64,000 nt of DNA from Chlorops oryzae (Eukaryota > Arthropoda > Insecta > Diptera > Chloropidae): the NCBI GenBank assembly GCA_020466095.1, contig CM035806.1, positions 163,143,379 to 163,207,378 of the forward strand, written 5' to 3'. The notes under the pieces were generated by a model, which had not been told where the DNA came from, ran no database searches, and was given only the letters and a program-made list of their open reading frames with translations. The position numbers and the translations under genes are program-made. Positions 57,777 to 64,000 of this stretch are shown here, piece by piece; the stretch's first letter is position 1; every line of letters starts with the position of its first letter.

Positions 57777-58075
57777 ATACATTTTTTGGGAAATCATAAA
57801 AGGAGTTGCCCTATAGGGCTTTGAAACTTGGGATGGACGTTCCTTTGCAAATATCTATAAAATTGCAAAAATAATTTTAGAAATCGAACCACCCCAACCC
57901 CCTCAAACAGAAAATTGATTTTGCGAAAATCCACAATTTAAACCCACGGTTATCAAATTCGGAATATAGCTTACTGTTGTGCCCCAAAGTTGAAAAAGTT
58001 TGACTTCGTAACGCTGCCACGCCTACTTTTTGTGCCCACTCAAAGCTGGCAAAGACGTGTTTTCACGTTCACGTT
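57777..58075. repeat. Extra, diverged copy of the fold-back right arm
   Basis: In the same orientation as the right arm, it repeats TCGAACCACCCCAACCCCCT, CCACAATTTAAACCCAC, AATTCGGAATATAGCTTACT and GTTGTGCCCCA. Its outer part (AGTTGAAAAAGTTTGACTTC, AACGCTGCCACGCCTAC) matches the left arm better than the first right arm does. Confidence 0.75.
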
Positions 58076-58089
58076 CACGTCTTAAGTCT

Positions 58090-59890
58090 TTGTTCTATCT
58101 CTCTCGCTTTTTATAACATTACTGTCTGCGCAAATCAAACCAAAATTTTCAAAATGCCTAAATTGATGAATTTTCAATATGAAAGGAATATATGAGATAT
58201 GTTAGACGCATATGAATTAAAAGTTGAATGAAATGCAAGGTTCACTCAAAATATGGGAGGAGAAAAAACTTTAATTATTAAGAACACGCCAGTTGAAGCG
58301 TTTGTGGACCCTTCAAGCTTTGCAACATTTATTGCCTTACCTATTTTGAGTAGAACAACTGTTAAATGTAACATGAACTCACCTGGTTCTTACTTTATAC
58401 GGATTGAAAGACGTTAAAATTTAAATTATAAATATTTAAAATTTATTTTCATCAACATTAGGGATACTAGGGATGTTCGAGCATATCCCTTGAAATGTCT
58501 TTTTTCAATTTCCATAATATATGAATCTCATTTTGATAAAATTAACACACATTTTGTTTGGTTTTTTGAACTTATGCAAATTGTACGTATCCATTTCCAT
58601 TCAATTTTTTGACCTGTGCGCATGGACGGTACTCACAGGACCAGACGGCATCGGATCGGATCGGATCGTTGTGCCATAATTCTTGGCCCGGCCGCTCTCT
58701 GTGAATACCCTCGCTCTGCTCCTAAATAGTTGAATGAACGAATGGAAATGAATTGAATGTCGTTCTGTTCTTCGTTTGTTATGGAATGCGTCGCAAGTTC
58801 AAAATTCTCTTTTTCGAAATTACATCTAAATTCTTTCTAAACACTAAAACTTTCCAATTTATGTGCCACTGATATTACATGGTTTTTGTGTTTATTCGAT
58901 TTAATTTTTTGATTTTTCTTTCCATTGTTAGTTTTAGTTTTAGTTTTTTGTATTTGTGACAATTTATTTTCTCATTTTTATTTTTAAGTTTTCATTTTAT
59001 CTTTTACATCAACGATGCACAACAAAAAGAAAAAAGTCCTTCGAAGGAATGCGATTATTCTTTCAATTTCATCCGCCGGTTTTCTGTAGTTCGAAGCTTA
59101 AATGTGGTGGAAAGCGAAAAACTGCCGCTCGATCGCTGGATACACATACAGTCAGCCCTACTAATGGATAATGGTTCGGATACTGATCGATTAAAAGGAC
59201 CGAAAATTCGGCGATTATGATTCCTCTTTGAGTTGAGGTTATTTCGATTTTGGTGGACTTTTGGGCGCGTGTAGGGATTTGCTATGGTATATGCATCATC
59301 GCCACAAAATGATGCCACAAAACATTGGAAGAAGGAGAATTTCGTGTCTCGCTTCCCTCGCTCATTTTTCTTTACCCTTCCTTCTTGTGTATGACGTCTC
59401 TATGGTCATTTCCGGTTAAAGAAAGCGGATAAAAAAAAAAAAAAACATTTCCAGAGAGTACAAAATACATTTGTCCAAATTATGACAGTACAAAGAGGAA
59501 TCACAATTAACCAAATCTAGGTGCAATTAAACGGAAATTGCTTTCAGCAAGAGTGCTTATAGGCCGGGTGAATTTTCCAAATATTATCGAATTATAAAGC
59601 GATGGAAAATGTGGCGATAAATCGAATTTTTTTTTAGTACCAGTGATGCCAGATTGATGGATTTTTCTAACTTTGAGAGATTTCTTCGATATAGTTTTTT
59701 GAAAAGAACTTTATTAAGGAGCACGGTCTTCACGTCGGCTAATAAACTTACAAAATTTAAATCTTCGAACATATTCTTTAATAGTCTTTATCCCAGTTTA
59801 ATTTGATCAAATATATTTGCTGTGTTCGAAACTTTCAAAAACCAAAAAAAAAAAAAAACTTTCCTTATGAAATTTTATGATTTCTTTCAG
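58090..59890. other. AT-rich non-coding DNA
   Basis: A GGATCGGATC run at 58651-58668 and TTAGTTTTAG near 58928-58945. CAGTGATGCCAGAT at 59641 looks like a hAT left end without a partner. No gene supported. Confidence 0.4.
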
Positions 59891-59899
59891 TCAATTTAA

Positions 59900-60027
59900 C
59901 TCATTAACGCCCAGTGATATCTTTTGAGAACATTGATTTTCTGGAAAACCACAAAAAACCATTAAATTCAAATATAAATAAAATAAAAAATCGACGAATT
60001 TTATTTCGATTTGTGGGCGTTAATGGG
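59900..60027. mobile_element. Probable piggyBac-like MITE, 128 bp
   Basis: Left end CTCATTAACGCCCA follows TTAA (59896-59899); right end TGGGCGTTAATGGG precedes TTAC (60028-60031), one base from TTAA. The inverted repeat agrees at 13 of 14 positions. TTAA targets with CCC-type ends indicate piggyBac. Confidence 0.65.
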
Positions 60028-60248
60028 TTACAATTTCATGAAAACAATAATTTGAAAGTTTAAAACTTCAAAAAGTTTAAATTCGGATGGAAAATATGAG
60101 CTTAAATCATTGAAAGGCATTTTTTTCGATCACTTTTCTTTAGAAAACCGAAGAAAACAGCCCTGTTTTTTTTTTTTTTTTTTGTTTAAATAGCCGAGGG
60201 AAAAGAGGCGCCAAAAATATTGCCAAGCCTATTTAGTATTAAGAATTG

Positions 60249-60552
60249 TTATTGTTTTTCGAATCGCGCTCTGTCGAGATTTTTGAAAATCGATTTTGTT
60301 TTAAAGCTTTCAATAATCGGTTCTCGAATCGAATGACAGTTGAAATCGTGTTGAAGCAATTCACGCTTCAAAACACTTTGCTTTTCATGCGTATACGTAT
60401 CCACTGAAATATCTGCGCCTAGAAAGAGCGCCTCGTGTAGTGCTTCAATAAAATTATATACGGCAAGGCCGTATCGAAGCAAAAAGCTTAGCGGTGAGCT
60501 GACATCGATTAAAAAGTATCGATCGCACACAGAAGCATCGCTCGCTACAGAA
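60249..60552 (-). other. Candidate terminal coding exon, unknown protein
   Basis: On the minus strand, GCGTTTTCTGTAG (ending about 60553) is a plausible splice acceptor, followed by an open frame of about 100 codons ending TAA at 60249. The peptide reads SDASVCDRYFLIDVSSPLSF, LLRYGLAVYNFIEALHEALF, LGADISVDTYTHEKQSVLKR and ELLQHDFNCHSIREP, ending LDRARFEKQ. Composition is balanced and protein-like, unlike the repeat frames elsewhere in the window. There is no in-frame ATG near the start, consistent with an internal or last exon. I recognise no family. It could also be a decayed transposon gene or a chance frame. Confidence 0.3.
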
Positions 60553-60559
60553 AACGCTT

Positions 60560-61240
60560 TTAGTCGTGGAACAATTTTCTATGAAAATCATAAATTTTCG
60601 CATCCCTTTCACACATTCGCTTGTCATTTTTGGACTTTTTTCGAAATTTATTTGATTTGGTTTTTTTTGTTTTGCTTTTATTTTTACTTGAGTTTTTCTT
60701 TATAATTGAAATATAATTTTCTTCCACAATCGAAGATTTTTCGTACATAAATAAGAAAAATTTATGAGTTTTGAAAATTTTTGTTACTTTTTGTGTTTTT
60801 TTCTTCTTCTTTTTTTGCTTTTGTTCTTTTTAATGTAATTACATTTATATAGAGATTAAAGTTTCGAATATAATTTTCAATTTATACACACACATATATA
60901 TATAAATGTATATATATGTTTTCATATGAAATGCATGTATGTATATATATATATATATATATAATTTTTTTTTATATAAATAATTTGATTTAATTTTGTT
61001 TCTTGTCGAGATTTTCTCTTTGGATTCTCGACAAATAAATTTTGATTTTGCGCTCATCTTAAATGCTAAATTTTGGAAAATTTTGATTTTTGCTCATTAA
61101 AAACGAATAGGGGAGAATTAATAATTCAAATGAAAAATTGAAATAAAATAAGAAATCAAGAAAAAAGATCCGATTTTGAGGGGGTTATATTGTAAAAAGG
61201 AATCAGTGAAAACGTATCGTTTTGCGTCGCGTTACGTGGG
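60560..61240. other. AT-rich non-coding DNA
   Basis: Contains TATATA runs at 60895-60915 and 60940-60963. No gene supported. Confidence 0.5.
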
Positions 61241-61243
61241 TGA

Positions 61244-61406
61244 GGGCCAAGGTACAATAGTCCGAGAGTTATGCGTGCAACACTCTCTGTCTCGCTCTCT
61301 CTCTCTCTCTCTCTCTATATCTGTATGTCTCTCTCCCGCTCTCTCTCTCTCTCTCGCTCTCTCTTTCGCACGCACGCATTACTATCGGACTATTGAACCT
61401 TGGCCC
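61244..61406. mobile_element. Inverted-repeat element with a CT array as interior
   Basis: GGGCCAAGGTACAATAGTCC at the left and, in reverse complement, GGGCCAAGGTTCAATAGTCC at the right differ at one base; both arms go on to CGA and, a few bases later, ATGCGTGC. The space between is almost wholly CT microsatellite (61281-61372). No target duplication seen. Confidence 0.6.
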
Positions 61407-61500
61407 CGACTGTTAGCAGTTTTTCAAAAAGTGGCAACGCATCAGCTGTTTTTTAGTCAAAGAGAAATCAGCTGACAAGTAAAAAATCTAAATTCAATAG

Positions 61501-61550
61501 TTCGGTTCGGTTCGTCCGTCACGTCACGTCACGTCACGTCACGCTACGAT
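61501..61550. repeat. TTCGG and ACGTC pentamer runs
   Basis: TTCGGTTCGG followed by five TCACG units. Confidence 0.9.
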
Positions 61551-61970
61551 ACGATTTGACTGAGTTTCACCTTAAGAAAGTAATTCGTAACAATAAAAAT
61601 AGGGCACTCACGCCAGGCTCGATGGCTTGGAATTGTTTTATTTTTTGAATCGTTGAATATTTTTCCAGCATGCATAATTTAATTTTTTTTTTTTTTTTTG
61701 TTTTGTGAATTTATCGACACGAAAAAAGAAAATCATTAGATCTTGAAAAGCATCCAATTTCTTAGCCGATGCCCTATGCTCTACTATGAGAGAAGGACAG
61801 CAATAAGTAGGAGTAAATGAGTTACTTCTAAGCCATCGAGGACAGTGTGATAAATTTCGGCCCTTTTAAATGCATAAAGGTAATATTTTGAATTAACAGC
61901 AATTTATTTCGCTTCCGTTATCTTTCGGTTTCAGTTCTATTTGGAACGAATTTCCAATGATTCTTTCTAG

Positions 61971-62080
61971 CGGCGTACGCATTCGGTGGCTTCGATGTGT
62001 TCCAATCCCTCAGAAATTTCAAAAGGATTGAGAAAAAATTCGGCTCGTTAAATTGCATACGAAATTTTGGCGTCTTCCAG
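61971..62080 (+). other. Candidate coding exon (110 bp)
   Basis: Bounded by an acceptor-like GATTCTTTCTAG and a consensus donor CTTCCAG|GTGAGA. Only one frame is open throughout and gives AYAFGGFDVFQSLRNFKRIE then KKFGSLNCIRNFGVFQ. The other two frames contain stops. The peptide is of mixed composition with no simple repeats, and the segment is less AT-rich than its flanks. A second acceptor-like TTCGGTTTCAG lies 37 bp upstream, but the frame is closed by a stop at 61958-61960. I recognise no domain and see no companion exon. Confidence 0.35.
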
Positions 62081-62305
62081 GTGAGAGAATTATTGACCTT
62101 AGTGAGTTTAGGGTAAAAATTCTGTCAATTGTGAATTGAAAGGGCATAATTATTGGCTATAAATACATATATACAACATTTAGAATTGATTTCTTTGCTG
62201 CCCCGTATTAGCTTAGAGTGGGAATGGGTTTCAAATCTTTTGATTTCCGTGCTCGTTTCGTTGCAATCGCAGTAAAACAATAACAACAACAACAATGACT
62301 ATAAC

Positions 62306-62462
62306 CCCAGGCCTGTAGAGAGGGGGTAGGAAAATGGGGTCGGGCTTTGTAAAGGGGCCCACAACTTGGCATGGGGCCCTTTTTTGGTTTTGATCGTACT
62401 TTTTTTGTAAGGGCCCCGGAAAAAAATTCCTCCGGGCCCCAAATTTCTATCTACAGGCATGA
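62306..62462. mobile_element. hAT-type MITE, 157 bp
   Basis: Flanked by identical 8-bp ACTATAAC (62298-62305, 62463-62470). The ends, CCAGGCCTGTAGA and, in reverse complement, TCATGCCTGTAGA, share GCCTGTAGA. The interior has GGGGCCC/GGGCCCC blocks. A diverged relative is at 31486-31626. Confidence 0.8.
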
Positions 62463-62638
62463 ACTATAACACTATTTTACAGAATTTTTTTTTTACACTA
62501 GATCAGAATGGACTTTTCTTAGGGACTTTGGCCTTCTTAACACGAAAGAAAATATGAAAAAAAAGGCTTTTACAAAATTGATTTTTTTTTAAATTGATAA
62601 ATTTTCTCTAAAAACATGACTTTTTTTATTATCTAATA

Positions 62639-63673
62639 TGCCATTCAGACGACATCGAAATCCCGGGATTTCGGCACTTTTGAGGATTTCAGTCGATATC
62701 CAGTCGAAATCCAGGGGATTTCCCATACAAATAAATGTCAAACAAAATCCGCTCAGAAATTGGATTTCAACGAAATCCCCGAGAGAAATCCGGAACAAAC
62801 TGAATGCAACTCTGTTTTTTTCGATATGTATCGCAGAAATGCTGCAACACTACTGTCAAATTTTGAAGAAACCAAAGTAAACAAACAGGCAATGCTGCCA
62901 GATGCAAACAAACAATTCCCTCCAAACTAAAAAAAAAATCCCTACAATTCTTTACGTTTTTCCCTACCACAAATATCGTTTTTTTTTTAAATAATATGCC
63001 TCTTGCCTACAAAAATGTATGAGTCGCCATGAATATGGTAGGCTAATATTTTTGAGAATCTTTCAGGGTAGTCTGGAACTCCGACTCGTACTAAAGTCAT
63101 TTAAAATTTAGTTTTTTTTTTTTTTTTAAATAAAAAGTTTCTTTCAAAAATTCATTTTTTGTTGTTGTTCAAGTTAAAATGATTTTATTAAAAATATTAA
63201 TAGGTCTGATCTTGTAGCGGTAATTAAAATAGCTTTCAATTTATTCAAAAAGGCCTATACAAATACTATATCAATTTTCAAAATTGTAGACTATAGACGC
63301 TTAACGATAGCTTCTACCGAACTTTTCCACATAAACACAGGTTGGCATAGTTTTTATTTTGTCTTTTTAATTATATGACAATCAAATTTATCCAAAATTG
63401 ATTAAATATTTTGAAAAACATCACAAATTCCGTACATTTGCCGATTTTAAGAAATCTGTCCTTTTGTCCCTACAAGTCATTTTTTGTTAAAAAAAATCTC
63501 TAAATATGTTTAAGGAAATTTCCCTACAATTGGCAGCACTGCAAACAAATGAATGGTTGTCAAACCAAATCCTCTCAATCGCGATATTGTCGTGTGAACG
63601 CTTGGATTTCGATGTGGATTTCATGAAATCCAAGTGCCGAAATCCTGGGATTTCGATGCTCGTCTGAATAGCA
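62639..63673. mobile_element. TA-flanked MITE with 40-bp inverted repeats, interrupted
   Basis: Left TGCCATTCAGACGACATCGA and right, in reverse complement, TGCTATTCAGACGAGCATCG; both continue to AAATCCC(G/A)GGATTTCGGCAC, about 40 bp in all. TA lies outside both ends (62637-62638, 63674-63675); ATAT is a second possible reading. GAAATCC motifs recur inside. The 62890-63541 element interrupts it; without that it is about 380 bp. Confidence 0.75.
62890..63541. mobile_element. hAT-like element nested in the 62639-63673 MITE
   Basis: Left CAATGCTGCCAGATG and right, in reverse complement, CAGTGCTGCCAATTG. The flanks CAAACAGG (62882-62889) and CAAACAAA (63542-63549) agree at 6 of 8 positions, suggesting an aged 8-bp duplication. 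Interior AT-rich, no frame. Confidence 0.5.
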
Positions 63674-63679
63674 TATAAG

Positions 63680-64000
63680 GATCTACAGATTTTTATTTTC
63701 TTCATCGATCATAACACCTTGTAACAAAAAGTCTTAAAGGGATTAATTTTATTTACTTTGAAGGACAACTTGTTCAAATCCGATGATGCATTGTCGAGTT
63801 CTGCTCGAAAAAGCTGCAATACTTCCTTTAGAAAAAAAATTTTTTTTTTTGTTTTTGAAAAATCAGTTCCAACAAAAAAAAAAAACACTCCTATGTAAAA
63901 ACATTTTTTTTTTTTTTCAAATCAACATTAAAAAAACGCTTCCATAAAATTGTTTTTAAATCCATTTTTCGTCTTAAGAGTGCCAAAGTCTATGAGATAA
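63680..64000. other. AT-rich non-coding DNA at the window edge
   Basis: Poly-A and poly-T runs; nothing recognisable. Confidence 0.6.

Noticed and set aside
59641..59660. CAGTGATGCCAGATTGATGG as a hAT left end
   Set aside because: No inverted partner or 8-bp duplication found nearby.

Overview
The window looks like dipteran (true fly) euchromatin, most likely a tephritid or related schizophoran. Evidence: AT-rich non-coding DNA; many CATA/CATATGTACATA, (GA)n/(CT)n and CAA/CAG tracts; the dispersed 'CCACGCCCACTTT' repeat; and I-, RTE- and Tigger-like element remnants. The organism call is inference. I find no complete protein-coding gene, rRNA, tRNA gene, CRISPR array or bacterial operon. Long open frames over the CT/GA, CATA and CATCAC tracts are translations of simple repeats. 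The likeliest setting is intergenic or long-intron DNA.

Layout. 1-7.6 kb: simple repeats, an ancient dispersed repeat, a 643-bp hAT-type element with a perfect 8-bp target duplication, Tigger/pogo-like MITEs (two nested) and a diverged direct duplication. 7.6-19.4 kb: mostly unremarkable AT-rich DNA with GA/CT arrays, a 232-bp MITE with P-element-like ends, and a piggyBac-like MITE. 19.4-21.5 kb: a TA-flanked element, then a fold-back hAT-type element carrying a second hAT MITE. 22-31 kb: simple repeats and a possible 5'UTR exon. 31-36.5 kb: nested Tigger/hAT MITEs, an I-type LINE tail, and a three-level nest of DNA transposons. 36.5-50 kb: microsatellites, two near-identical 380-bp MITEs in opposite orientation, and more MITEs. 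51.4-52.9 kb: three LINE 3' ends. 53.9-58.1 kb: a 2-kb element bounded by ATCGATA-rich inverted repeats with a tandemly duplicated core, then a large fold-back structure around a 32-bp minisatellite with a 7-monomer higher-order period. 58-64 kb: AT-rich DNA with a piggyBac-like MITE, two exon-like open stretches and nested MITEs.

How it fits together: most recognisable content is non-autonomous DNA transposons, often inserted into each other, plus 5'-truncated LINE tails and simple repeats. No transposase or full reverse transcriptase is present, so mobilising enzymes would have to come from elsewhere. The best host-gene candidates are an exon-like segment at 61971-62080 (+), an open frame behind a splice acceptor at 60249-60552 (-), and a possible cassette exon at 35292-35382 (+). 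All need RNA or homology evidence.
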